Shown piece after piece: positions 50,930 to 62,034 of a stretch of 64,000 bases of DNA; position 1 is the stretch's first letter, and every line of letters begins with the position of its first letter. A model generated the notes under the pieces. The model was given only the letters and a program-made list of their open reading frames with translations. It was not told the origin of the DNA and did not search any database. The DNA is taken from assembly GCA_023846275.1 (NCBI GenBank), contig CM043870.1, forward strand, positions 12,037,527 to 12,101,526, in the 5' to 3' direction. The stretch comes from Vanilla planifolia (lineage: Eukaryota > Streptophyta > Magnoliopsida > Asparagales > Orchidaceae). Both the position numbers and the translations under genes were made by a program.

Positions 50930-53470
50930 AGCTTGTCATTGTCACTTGATGTAGACTCTTCCAAATCACTTCAAGTGCCCTTCATTATTTTTTCTTCTAA
51001 GTTTTGTACTTTGTGCCATGGTTTTCTATATTCATGATATAATTTTTTCCATTAGCCTTATTTATTTTGTCTTGATCTATAATCCTTTACTATAATTTTG
51101 TTTGCATTATAATGCTTAAGTAATCTAAATAATTCTCAAGAGTTAAGAGCTACCTCATCTTTGCATGATGATTATTCTTCAAAAGATGACATAGCTTTCA
51201 TAGCAATTCCTTCATCCTTCTTTTTAATTCTATAATGTGCTTTTTCAACATTACATCATTTTCCTTTCTTCATTTCATTTGTCATCAACTCTCCCAAAAT
51301 TTCATCAAAGGAGAGTTTTCATGTATCCATTATTTCTTTGATTAATTTGACCAAAGGATCATACTCTCTAGGTTATAAGATCTCCCTTACCTATTCAATA
51401 TTAAGAAAAACATTTCTTGTGTTTGTGAGACTATTAATAATGTAAGTGAAGTAAAGAAGCATAAACAAATTGGATTCACCTAAAACCATTATAAATAACT
51501 CATAGTCATGGAGGAGAATATTTATTTTACTCTCCTTAACTTGATAAGCACCTTCATAAGTCACTTCAGGTTTTACTTAAATTTTATCATTTATTGCCAA
51601 CTTTTTATACAGTTGTATTTTATGACTGATAGACCACATGTAAAATATTAATAGCTATATAACTCAATTGCATTCTAGGTTTTTCTTTTAGATTCAATTC
51701 ATAAAGAAGATCCTTTATAGTTTCATTATTCACATTTTTAGAAGGAAAAATAAATTTTTGTTTAACAACATTCTAAATGTATATAAGACAACTGATTTGA
51801 GAAAAATCCTCATATGATTCTTCTAATATATATATAAAATTTTCCATTAAATAATAACAGATGATATGAGGAAGTTCCCTTTTCCCATGAAATAGATTTC
51901 TCAAATGGATTATAAGACATGGTTATGACCTTCATTAGAGAATTTACACCTTAGATGCAACCCACTCTTTTGCTAATTGAAGGAACCAAAATCTTGCAAG
52001 GGGATGAATTGTATTTCTTTTGCTTTGTCAAATAATATAATGAAAAGAATGAGTTTATAAAGACTTGATGTTAAATTCAAATCCCGTTGTGCAAAATTCA
52101 ATAAAGATAAAGAAATCCAAGATGTTTAGGTGATTCAACTCCAAAGAACAAGCCTATGTTCACCAATTGCCATAAAAACTAGATTTAATAAATAGAATAT
52201 CTTTTGCAAAAAATTGGTAGATGAAAGCATTACAAAAAGGTCCTTAGGAATCATAAGAAATCCCAAAGAGCCAAAGAAAAATAACTAAAAAAAGACAAAA
52301 ATAACATGCTCAAAGGAGCAAAAGCTGATGAAAGGATAAAAAGAAGATTATAATGAAAGCTTGTAGAATAACCTATAGCCCATTTAAATCTAATAAGGCA
52401 CAATCTAATGCAAAGCAAAATTAGTTCAAAGTTACAAATTACATTTGAACTTGGAGCTAAGATTTGAAGATTGTTTGATAGCCAAAGTAACTCCTAGAGC
52501 ACTCTGTTTTCCTTCTTGCTTGTGGATTTCGAAAACTTAATGATCAAGTAAGTGTGTAAGGGATGAAATCAAGTATTATTTATAAGAAAAGGAAGATTTG
52601 TACCCAAACAATGACTATTAAGCTATTTGAAGAATTAAAACTCAATAGATTTTGAATTTTAAGAAACATTGAGGCTAGTTACAAATTTTTTTGAAAATCA
52701 TTAAATGGTTAATCAAATCATTTCAAGGCTTCCCTAAAAAGCTAAATCAAGTTTTGGATGGCCAATTTAATAGTATGATAACTATAACAATATTAATTAG
52801 ATAGTCTAATGGTTGTCTACCTAAACCATGATTTTCACAACCTCTAAGAAATAAATAACAAACTAAGCAATAGGTGGTTTGATCATCTATCAGAACCAGT
52901 ATTGGACTATCTGATGAACATCTAATAACGACTTTAATTTTGTTGCTAAGATCATTCTTAGTATCAGATGATTCCTTAGATGATCTGATAACCATTGGAC
53001 AAACCATTAGATTATGCAATACCTATTTAATAAAGACCCTTTTCAAATTTTTATTTTAATGGATCTAACTATTAGTTGGTCTAAACCAATCAAACTGAAT
53101 TATTTCACTATTCAATAATCCTCCAACAAATATCTTGAAATTTGATTTACAATCTCTATTATATCAAATAATGTATCAAATGGTTCAATCGCTATCCAGC
53201 AGAACCTAATTCTTAAAATGTATTTATTTAATAATCCATTAGATGATCTAATGGCTATTTTGATAATGCCTTTGAATTTTCTTTAGGCCCAACTCCTTAA
53301 TGAATGATCCAATGAGTGCATTGAATGATTAGATTGGTTTGAATGATTTAAGTTGTGAGTTTGTGAAGATTAGGTTTTTTTATAAATTTTGAGTGCTGGA
53401 TCTCAATATCACCATAGTTGATCCTAATGCCTCAAGACTTAATGATAAGTTTTAACATTCTAGTATCAAA
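50930..53470 (-). mobile_element. Copia (SIRE-like) LTR retrotransposon fossil: 5' LTR plus gag
   Basis: On the minus strand an LTR at about 53470-51978 is followed by a degenerate primer-site-like sequence (about 51977-51955). A gag region runs from about 51925 down to about 50930. Its start, MSYNPFEKSISWEKGTSSY, and later KINILLHDYELF and FDEILGELMTNEM resemble plant copia gag proteins of the UBN2 family. Integrase and reverse transcriptase were not seen. It is old, with several breaks. The LTR is copy 4 of the family at 6.3, 23.1 and 46.35 kb. Confidence 0.75.
51978..53470 (-). repeat. Long copia-type LTR, copy 4
   Basis: It begins TGAAGGAACC at 51978 and carries GGGGATGAATTG at about 51998-52009, matching the same motif in copy 1. 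CCAAGATGTTTAGGTGATTCA near 52117 parallels CCAAGATTTTTAGGTCATTCA near 6488. A perfect 19-bp palindrome, CCATTAGATGATCTAATGG, lies at 53236-53254. The upper end is approximate. Confidence 0.7.
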
Positions 53471-55344
53471 AATATAGAACAATTCAAAATATGTTGTATT
53501 AAGGTGACCATTACATCATTGCAATTCATCTTTTTAATACAGTCGAAGGCCAACTAAGTGTTAGCATATGTTTAGCTAGCTAAGGTAATCAAGTATGACT
53601 AAGAGAAAACTAGTAAAACAAGGTATATGATTTTGTTATTATCAAATATCTTATAAATGATCCATAGGATTAATATTCAACTCAATTTATATTATTGAGT
53701 TTCCCATGATATCAATGCTTTATAATTGAAACCTTGCTCATTTGACTTTTTGTCCATTAGTAAGTCATGTCGATGATTTTTTCCTACATTTTTCATAATA
53801 TTGGTATATTTTTCCTCACATTTCTCTCTCTCCTTGTCATAATCATCCTTGTCCTATGAGACTACCTTTAAGGTTGATTACTTCAAATCAAATCCTTTGC
53901 AAAGATCACCACTCCAAAAACGTAGTTATGAAAAGCCAATAAACCACTTATTTTGTTTAGATCTCCTTTAGCTTTTGTTCTAAGAGAGATAGACTTTTTT
54001 ATCTCACCTTAGCATTTCTTTAGCCGCTTTTGCACTAATTAGCAACATTAGAGTTACAATACCAAATTTTGCTACATGTTGGATTCTTGAGAGAATAGAA
54101 ATGAATAGGATCATCCATGTAAGGTTCAACATCTATCTGTTGAATCAACATTGGATATATATTGCTAACTATGCCTTTTACACATTAGTGTTCTCTCCAT
54201 TTCCATAGCCAAGGTTTTATTGGATGAAGAGGCTCTTTGATTTGATGCTTTATTGCATATGATAACCCAAAACTTAAGGTTTCTTTTAGAAGGTCCTACA
54301 TAGGATCAATACCAATAAGATAACAAGATATGCCATTAGGGAGCAAGCAAGAATAAAATAAAAGAATTAAACAAGCTATAAAATAACATAGAGAAAGAAA
54401 AAACAAAGAGCATGGCAAAGACAAATTTCTCACCTTTACATCTCTTTTGTAGACTCATTATGTATCGTGTATTATACATGTACTTCGTTGAGCCCATAAA
54501 ATAATGACATGGTCTCTAATCCAAGCGGCTAGTATTGACCAAAAAAATGTCATGTCTCAATTGAACATGATTGATGTTAAATCAAATAATAGATAATAGA
54601 AAATTGACATGTACATAATTGTGTGGGATAAGGGATGTATCTTATCTTTTATGAATTACCCACATTGATTCATGGGAGAGAAAGGATGTGTGTGTCTATG
54701 AAACAAAATCCTTGATTTGATTATTAATGCATGCATCTTAATTGTTGATGTGAAAAGTATTAAAAGGCTAAGACAATAATGCCACAATTATCATAATTTG
54801 TTTATTCCCATAATGAAAAATCCCTTCATATGATGCAGCTTGTTGTGTGCTTATCAAGAAATTATGATGCTTATTAACTTAAGTAGAGTAATAATTATAA
54901 CTTAATAAGTTCATTATTAGTATTAAGTTTCATTTTATAATATCTACTGTGTTATAAAGAGTTGTTGTTGATATGGATATTAAATATATAAGATTTATAA
55001 TACCTTTACTTGTGGTTGAAGATGAAAAGTAGTAAAACATTTGTCTCTTACTCAGCATAGTTTCTCTTTAAGATTAACTTGACACATTTATTGTTGAATA
55101 AATATTAAGCTAAGTAATGAATAAATTTATTCAAAATTTTTATTGTTATATATTAGTGTAACATTTTGTCAATAATTATAGTTTAAAAAATCTTGTTAAA
55201 ATAATCGGTATTATAAATAACTAAATTTATTTAAAATTCTTATTCACTCTTTTAAATTTGTCAAATCAACTTTATCGTGAAAGCATTCATTGAATTAAAT
55301 TTGAAGGAGAATCTGGCATGGCAATTTCATCATTATCATGCACG
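53471..55344. other. Unassigned AT-rich stretch
   Basis: No gene or motif was recognised. A run of T at about 55347-55360 marks a change toward more balanced composition. Confidence 0.35.
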
Positions 55345-56600
55345 CATTTTTTTTTTTTTTAGGGAATCATCAAACAGTATTGATATATTAATATAATGCA
55401 TCCCAAAAAGTTGACTAACCATTGTAGGCCTTCAACTACCCTTTTGATGTGTGATGGGACCAAACTTTTTAGGCAGGTTGGGCTAAATTTGATAGGGATC
55501 AAATGGGTATTCTGTTTGCGTGGCGTTGAGAAGAGTACAGAAATTAGGCAGGGATCCCTCGAGACCCCTTCTTTCCTTCCTTGCCTTCTGCTGCTTTTAG
55601 ATTGAACGCGTTTTTGACGTAAAGTCAAATCCTATATCAGGGGAACTTCCACTAGCTGTTAGAAGACAGAAAGAGAGGGAGATTGATTTAACTATACGCA
55701 AGTCAAAGTTATTATCTTGATGTGATTCCATATGACTCCATATAAATGCATCCGCAAAGACTCCACATTTATTGAAATGTTTGCGCAAACCCGAAGGGGA
55801 CAGCAGCCGAGATCCTTCAATGGCGGTGGTGGACGTGGCCGTGTGATTCTGGCTTGGGTTTGTGACATAAGTTTATGATTGCGTGCCGAGATAGAAGTGT
55901 CAATGTGTCCAGCTTCTCTGAATTTGAGCTTCACAAGGTTAAGAAGGTATTGGGTTGAGGTTTTATTTTATTTATGGTTCCTGCTGCTGTTTTACTCGTG
56001 CAAAATTATACGTCCTTTTTCTAATGTGCAATTCAGAAATTTCCGGGAAATAACTGCATTTATTTGCCTTTTTTTCATTTGTTGAAGAGGCAAGGGGTAA
56101 TGAGAATTGAAGAAGACGACTTTTATTGAACTTGTGTTTTGTTTTGGGAAAAGGACTAAGTGATGATTGAATAGAAAACCATCTAAACTTGACGAACTAA
56201 ATAATGACGCTAATTTAGTCTCATAAAATGTAATTAACGATAAAATACAATTTTTCTAAGGTAAGATTATCTGATTGTTTATTTTGCATTTAATATGGCA
56301 CAGATCCCACCCTTAAATGGTGCTTCCTTCCCCATCTTTTCCGCTTCATTAAATGGAGATGATTTATAATGTGTTTAGGCGAAGTTTTCGGCACCCATTA
56401 TAGCCCATGTGAAACATTCTACTTGCTGTCGGCCTTATTACTTCAAGGTTTGCTTAACAAGTAGTTTAAAAAGGTTTGATAAAACATCTTCGTTTCATCG
56501 AACCATAAGAGATCCAACTTGTTTTATTCATGTGAGCGATTTTTTCAGCCAAAAAAAAATCTTTCAGAAATTACTTATAAAAACATTTTTTGGAATCGCA
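55345..56600. other. Gene-like composition upstream of the glycosyltransferase; unassigned
   Basis: GC content is visibly higher than in the repeats to the left, and several overlapping frames occur on both strands (55359-56085), but none has a recognisable domain. It may be the promoter and upstream untranslated exon(s) of the glycosyltransferase gene, or an eroded gene fragment. The sequence alone does not decide. Confidence 0.3.
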
Positions 56601-56796
56601 ACAGTTGTGTAATTAACCTACTGCTCCGTCATACTTTTTACTCGCCTTTTTGTAGGTCAACTCTTTCCCCAGCTGTATAGCCCATGTCAGCAATTATATC
56701 AACAGTGGCTATTCAATCAATCTACTGGTGGATTTGAGAGTTAATGGAACTTCTTAAGTGAGATCAACTTTCTTTCCGCATCATACTTGTCCCAAG

Positions 56797-57090
56797 GTAT
56801 GTGTTTCAGCCTACCCTTGTGCCTTAGTGTTCAACTGTTTCATACCATTTTCAATGCTTGCTTATCTGCAGCGTTTATTTGCCTGATTGAATGCGTTGTT
56901 ACTTGAATTCCAATCTCCAATTGCTATGTTTGAACTGAATGCATACATTATCATGCAATATTTTATATCTTGTTGATGCTTACTGCTCGGTATTTTGTAA
57001 GCACCATCACCATTTGCTCAAATGTTCTGAGGCTTCGATGTCATTAGCTTAGCTTCCTGAGTACTGTTTGATATGCTTTCCTTTGAACAG
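56797..57090 (+). other. Predicted intron in the 5' untranslated region of the glycosyltransferase gene
   Basis: A strong donor CCCAAG/GTATGTG at 56796/56797 and an acceptor TTTGAACAG/AGATTTC at 57090/57091 bracket a T-rich segment just upstream of the start codon. The exon before it would end at 56796; the transcription start was not located. This is inferred from splice consensus only. Confidence 0.5.
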
Positions 57091-57120
57091 AGATTTCTCT
57101 TCCCTCTTTAAGTTCCGAGA

Positions 57121-60102
57121 ATGGGTTTGATTCGAAGTCCTAGTTTAAGGGGCGAAGAGTACTTGGAAGGTATAATCACTGATTATGTTAACGGGAAGGG
57201 AACTAAAGTGAGGACTGCAAAACGTTCGACTCCACACATTGTAGCTGCTCTCACCTGCCTTCAGCTCGGTTTTGCTATATATGCCACTTTCCTTCTCTAT
57301 TACATGAGCCCAGCTGTAGATCTGCGGTCAAAACCAGACTTCTCATGGGCCAGCCAAATTGCCCAACAATGGAAGAACTTCCTTGTTCAGCCTCGCATGC
57401 TATCCCACGTCCAAGAGAACCCATCGACTGAATCCCCAGGCGAGGTTTGTGAGCATCAGCAAATCGATTTTGAGCAGAAAAAATCTAATGATGAGGTTAT
57501 GATAAGGTTCAAAAGGGAGTTGTATGACGAAATATTAGAGTTTCAAAGCAAAAATCTTGGCTCAGAGACACTTGCAGAGCTCATGAGGCTGAAGTCGCAT
57601 TGGAGCAAAAATGGCCCTAACATCCCAAAGGTAACCGTCATTCTGAATCACTTTAAGCGGAAGACACTCTGTGCTCAGTTGAACTCACTGCTTAATCAGA
57701 CACTGCCATTCAACCACGTATGGGTGTTGTCCTTTGGTAGCCCAAATGAGCTTTCACTGAAGAAAATTGTGGAGAGCTATAACAACTCAAAGATCAGCTT
57801 CGTCTCCTCGAGCTATGATTTTAAATATTATGGAAGGTTTCAGATGGCTCTGCAAACAGAGTCTGATTTCGTTTACATCGTCGATGATGACATGATTCCA
57901 GGGAGAAAAATGCTAGAAATTTTGGCTCATGTTGGTGGTACAGAAAAGTACAGGAATGCTGTTCTGGGAAGCATTGGAAGGATCTTACCTTTTAGGCAGA
58001 AGGATTTTACTTTTCCAAGCTACAGAAAGATCAGGTCGAAGGAGGCCGGCCTTTATTTGCCCGATCCTGCTTATGATATCAACGTGTACAGAACAATGCA
58101 AGTTGATTTCTTGTCAAGCTCCTGGTTCCTATCTTCTGATCTTGTCAAGACATTATTTGTTGAGACTCCTTTCACTTTCATGACGGGGGAAGATCTACAC
58201 CTAAGGTATGCCGCACTTCGAGAATCCCACTGCATTTTATTTGTAAATATCAGTTTATTTTGTATAGCATTATGTTATGTTTTTATGAATATTCCTTTTC
58301 ATGATTTAGCATCATTCGTGCAGCTATCAGCTTCAAAAGTACAGAAATGCAGGGTCCTTCGTGTTACCTACCGATCCGAATGACAAGGAAACCTGGGGAG
58401 ATAGTGAGCACAGACTTGCTTATGTTTCTGAAACCACAGTTATTTTTAAAGATGTAGTCCAGGTTCGAGACGATCAATGGTGGAAGGCTCTCTCCACGGG
58501 CTACATCACTCAATGGGCTGCAATGAACCCTCAAAAAATAGATGCTTTGTTCTATGCTCATTCTCTAGGAGAAGTGAAAGCTTTGGCTCCCCTTCTGGAA
58601 AAATTTCGTTCCACCGCCGGAAGAAAGGCCTATATTGCGGTCTCTGGTGGTAAATACTGTCCATGTGAGGAAGCTGCAGCAGCTCTCAAATGGCCAAAGT
58701 CAGTGTGCAAGGAAAGGAGGTTTAAGATCTTCGATTTGGAGATTGATGCTATTTCAGCAGTATCAAATTCAGAAGTTCCCACTATGCAAGCTGTGTATTC
58801 CAGCATGAAGGGGCTCGTTAGGATGCACAATCCAAGCCTTCTCATTACTGTGGCAGACATTGATCAGAATGTCAAAAATGCCCTAAAGATGGCAGCTGAA
58901 AGTTCCCTCAACCATTCAGTTCTCATTCTTTTGCCCAGAGCTTCCATAACTAAGGTCCTCTGGATGGCTGATATTAGACCCACCGCACTCCCAAGTATGC
59001 CTCTTATCCTTCCCATTGTGTATGGCAACAACACTAGTTAATTAAAGCAAGACACGTTTCTTGTTTTTTTGTTTTTCATGCAGACTGGAACAGAATGAGG
59101 ATCTCCATCAACATCGTCACACAGAACCGTGCAACTTCTCTTCAGAGACTCCTGAGATCACTTCAGAATGCATTCTATCTCGGCGATGAGATTTCTCTAA
59201 GCTTCAACATGGATAGCAAAGTTGACGAAAATACACTCAAAGTTGTGGGATCCTTCCATTGGCCCCATGGTTCCAAACATGTCAGAAGACGCATTATCCA
59301 AGGCGGCCTGATCCGAGCAGTGAGCGAGAGTTGGTATCCTGCTTCAGATGATGAGTATGGTCTCCTTTTAGAGGATGACATTGAGGTGTCCCCATACTAC
59401 TATCTATGGATTAAATATGCATTACTTGCATATCAGTATGACCCACAAGTCTCCCTTCCCGAGTTATCGTCCATCTCCCTCTACAGCCCTCGCATTGTTG
59501 AGGTTGTTAAAGAACGGCCCAAGTGGAACGCAACTGAATTCTTCAAGAGCATCCACCCAAACACTCCGTATCTGCAGCAGCTCCCATGCAGTTGGGGGGC
59601 ACTATTCTTCCCAAAGCATTGGAGGGAATTTTATGCTTACATGGGCTCAAGGTTCACCGAAGATGCCAAGGAAAACCCAGTTCAGATCCCAAAGTCCAGA
59701 ACCAACGGGTGGCAAGCTTCGTGGAAGAAGTTTCTGATTGATATGATGTACTTGAGGGGTTATGTCAGTCTATATCCCAACTTTCCCAACCAAATGAGCT
59801 TCTCTACTAATCACATGGAACCTGGAGCTCACATCAGTGCAAGGGACAACGTTGTGAAGCACAATAAGGAAGACTTCGAGGTGCCATTGATGAAAGACGA
59901 TTTCATCAGATTCTTGCCCTCGGGGAAGATGCCGCCAGCGTCGAAGCTGCCAGTGATTAATCTATTCAACCAGGCAATCTCCTTGAAGGGATTGAAGCAG
60001 GCGGGGGCTAAGCTTCGGCAGGATGTCATTAGATGTGGTGAAGCAGAACTTGTCTATGTTGATCATGCCACTGGCTTGCCCAGTAATTGCTCAAAATTCT
60101 AA
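57121..60102 (+). CDS. Glycosyltransferase family 2-like type II membrane protein, 924 aa, three coding exons
   Basis: Exons are 57121-58205, 58324-58994 and 59084-60102. The junctions (CTAAG/GTATGC ... GTGCAG/CTATCAG and CCAA/GTATGC ... ATGCAG/ACTGGA) keep frame and give SYQLQKYRNAGSF and PNWNRMRISINIV. An in-frame TAA at 57109 fixes the start. One membrane segment (residues about 39-62) after a basic N-terminus suggests a Golgi type II protein. A first GT-A-like domain begins near residue 170 (VTVILNHFKR) with the acidic motif VDDDM at 254-258. A second begins near 590 (MRISINIVTQNR) with LEDDIEVSP at 681-689. From memory, it resembles the plant 'glycosyltransferase family protein 2' group (Arabidopsis AT5G60700/AT5G12260). 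Donor and acceptor sugars are unknown. The gene looks intact. Confidence 0.9.
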
Positions 60103-60650
60103 ATTATGAGTTTTTATGTTGTTTTTTTATTATGAAGATGATTCCTGTAAGGTATCTTTATATCATTTATCATTAATGATCCCACAAGTGGCGATACTTT
60201 CATATGTTCATGGCAGCGTGTAACAAAAAAATTATTAAACAAAGCCTTATTTAGCTGGCTGATGCAACAGAAAGTTGACATCCATCTACGATGCTTGGCC
60301 AATCAGCATACAGCATAGTCTAATCCCGAAGGCACAAAACGATTACATATTGGTCGAAATGGCTTACGTCTATAACGAAGTGATGGATGCAATGAGAACA
60401 TCAAAGAAAAAAAAAACATCACAAGAAAAATAAGATAAATAGAAAAATTTGCAAAAAGTTAACTCTGGAGACTTATTGTAAGATGCCGAATTAGATTTCG
60501 TGAAAACTAGATATACTCTTCAATCAAATGAAATCTATCTTATAAATGTTCACCTTTATTTTTATTAGAACTATTAATGGACCTATTTTTATATATTTGC
60601 AAATTCCTTGATGGTTCCTTAGCTTAATTACTGTACAACTTAATTATCAA
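60103..60650 (+). other. 3' flank of the glycosyltransferase gene
   Basis: AT-rich sequence after the stop codon, which presumably holds the 3' UTR and poly(A) site; no canonical AATAAA was pinned down. The next element starts near 60650-60700, leaving about 0.6 kb between host gene and LINE. Confidence 0.45.
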
Positions 60651-60702
60651 CACGAACTCCACTTCAAATGTATGCTCCCTTTTATGTTCATAAGCTTTAG
60701 TT

Positions 60703-62034
60703 TTGAATGGCTCTGTGGTAGACTCGGTCATGTCTTCCCCAAGAAGATCCTTTGCGGAGGTTGTCGGGGTCCCTATTCCGACATCTCCGTGCCGTATTAA
60801 AGAAGTTTCATCGTATCGTGGCGAACCGGAGGTCGTCTTCACGGAGCAGGACGTGGACAAACTTGCGGCTTCGCTGAAGTTCGCTGTGGTAGGAAAGTTC
60901 TCTCACGGAAGACCTACAATGGAAAACCTGCGCGCGGAATTCCTCAAGTTCGGCTTCAAAGGGCAGTTCTCGATTGCTCATATGGAATCAAAACATGTGC
61001 TTATCAATTTCGAGTTCGAAGCGGATTATCTGCAATGCTGGGTGCGAAAATTTTGGATGGTCGCCGGCTTCCCCATGCGGCTTCTGAAGTGGTCCCCGGA
61101 ATTTAGAGTTGACGCTGAACCAACTATTGTTCTGGTCTGGATCGTACTGGAGCAACTCCCCGCGCATCTCTTCGAGAAGACTGCCCTCTTCTCCATAGCG
61201 TTTGCGGTTGGCACACCACTGAGACTTGATACTGCAACGGCAACGAGATCGAAGCTGCAGATGGCTAGGGTCTGCGTTGAAGTGGACTTGGAGAAGGAGC
61301 TACCGAAACGTGTTCGAATCTCTAGGAGTCAAGGATCAAAAGACGGCGGCTTCTGGCAAAGTATAAGCTACGATAATCTCCCGGCATACTGCTCTGCTTG
61401 CAGCCGTCAGGGTCACAAGCGTGAGGATTGCAAAATCAAACCAATGTCAGGGCCGGATCTGGAGGGAATCTCTGCGAAGAAGCATACAAAACCCACAGAC
61501 GTGAATAAGACAACTACACCACCTCTGGAAGGTCAGCAAAAGTACAGGGAAGAACAGCATGTTGTTAACACAATTCTTTCTAACCCGGAAGCACACAAGA
61601 GCCAAAAGCAAAAGGAACCAGTTTCGGCGAGACATGATGATGATGGTATTCAAGGAATAGTTGAGCTTCAGAGTAATACGCTGATGGAAACGGAGGAGGA
61701 AAGGGATGTGGTGGAAGAACCAAGGCAATCAGTAATAAGAGAGAGCTATGGGGAGGAAAGACGACAGCTGGTGAGGAGAGAGGATAGGAGGGATTCTATG
61801 CAATTGCAGGAACCAAGGGAAATGGGTTGGTCCAGCGTTAGTGAAAAAGGCAAAGAGATAGTGGTGATGGAACAAGGTCAATGCAGTGTAGCAAAGGAGA
61901 AGTCAAAAACCGTAAGTTGGTTGGATGAAGCAGATTCGGAGAAAACAACAGAGGAAGACAATGGTTCATTCATGAAAAGAAAAAGAGGTCGGGGGAAAAG
62001 AGCCATAGTTTCGCCAAGTAAATATCAATGCTAA
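60703..62034 (+). CDS. LINE ORF1 protein (DUF4283 and CCHC zinc knuckle), 443 aa
   Basis: An RNA-binding chaperone-type protein of plant L1 elements that packages the element's RNA. SFAEVVGVP near residues 16-24 is a common opening. A DUF4283-like domain spans about 43-200 (QDVDKLAASLKFAVVGKF, then FWMVAGFPMRLLKWSPEF). A CCHC knuckle follows with C230, C233, H238 and C243 (CSACSRQGHKREDC). The rest is a long charged, probably disordered tail ending in a basic KRKRGRGKRA stretch that may act as a nuclear signal. Met1 or the Met at codon 10 or 11 could be the start (MSSPRRSFAEVV is the more usual beginning). The frame is intact. Its last bases overlap the first possible ORF2 start in ATGCTAA. 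Confidence 0.9.
   Translation: MNGSVVDSVMSSPRRSFAEVVGVPIPTSPCRIKEVSSYRGEPEVVFTEQDVDKLAASLKFAVVGKFSHGRPTMENLRAEFLKFGFKGQFSIAHMESKHVLINFEFEADYLQCWVRKFWMVAGFPMRLLKWSPEFRVDAEPTIVLVWIVLEQLPAHLFEKTALFSIAFAVGTPLRLDTATATRSKLQMARVCVEVDLEKELPKRVRISRSQGSKDGGFWQSISYDNLPAYCSACSRQGHKREDCKIKPMSGPDLEGISAKKHTKPTDVNKTTTPPLEGQQKYREEQHVVNTILSNPEAHKSQKQKEPVSARHDDDGIQGIVELQSNTLMETEEERDVVEEPRQSVIRESYGEERRQLVRREDRRDSMQLQEPREMGWSSVSEKGKEIVVMEQGQCSVAKEKSKTVSWLDEADSEKTTEEDNGSFMKRKRGRGKRAIVSPSKYQC

Noticed and set aside
52790-53260. Regularly spaced palindromic motifs considered as a CRISPR-like array
   Set aside because: The genome is a plant, spacing is irregular and the units are degenerate; they are internal subrepeats of an LTR shared with three other copies.
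55359-55934. Overlapping frames on both strands upstream of the host gene
   Set aside because: No domain and no preferred strand; more likely promoter or untranslated sequence.
57929-58183. Extra open frames inside the glycosyltransferase gene (also 58364-58561, 58630-58860, 59175-59381, 59375-59737, 59829-60029)
   Set aside because: They are shadows of the spliced coding sequence in other frames.
58206-58383. Continuous reading of exon 1 past residue 361 to a stop at 58383
   Set aside because: It runs into intron 1; the GT-AG junction 58205/58324 restores the conserved-looking protein, and the extension is low-quality hydrophobic sequence.
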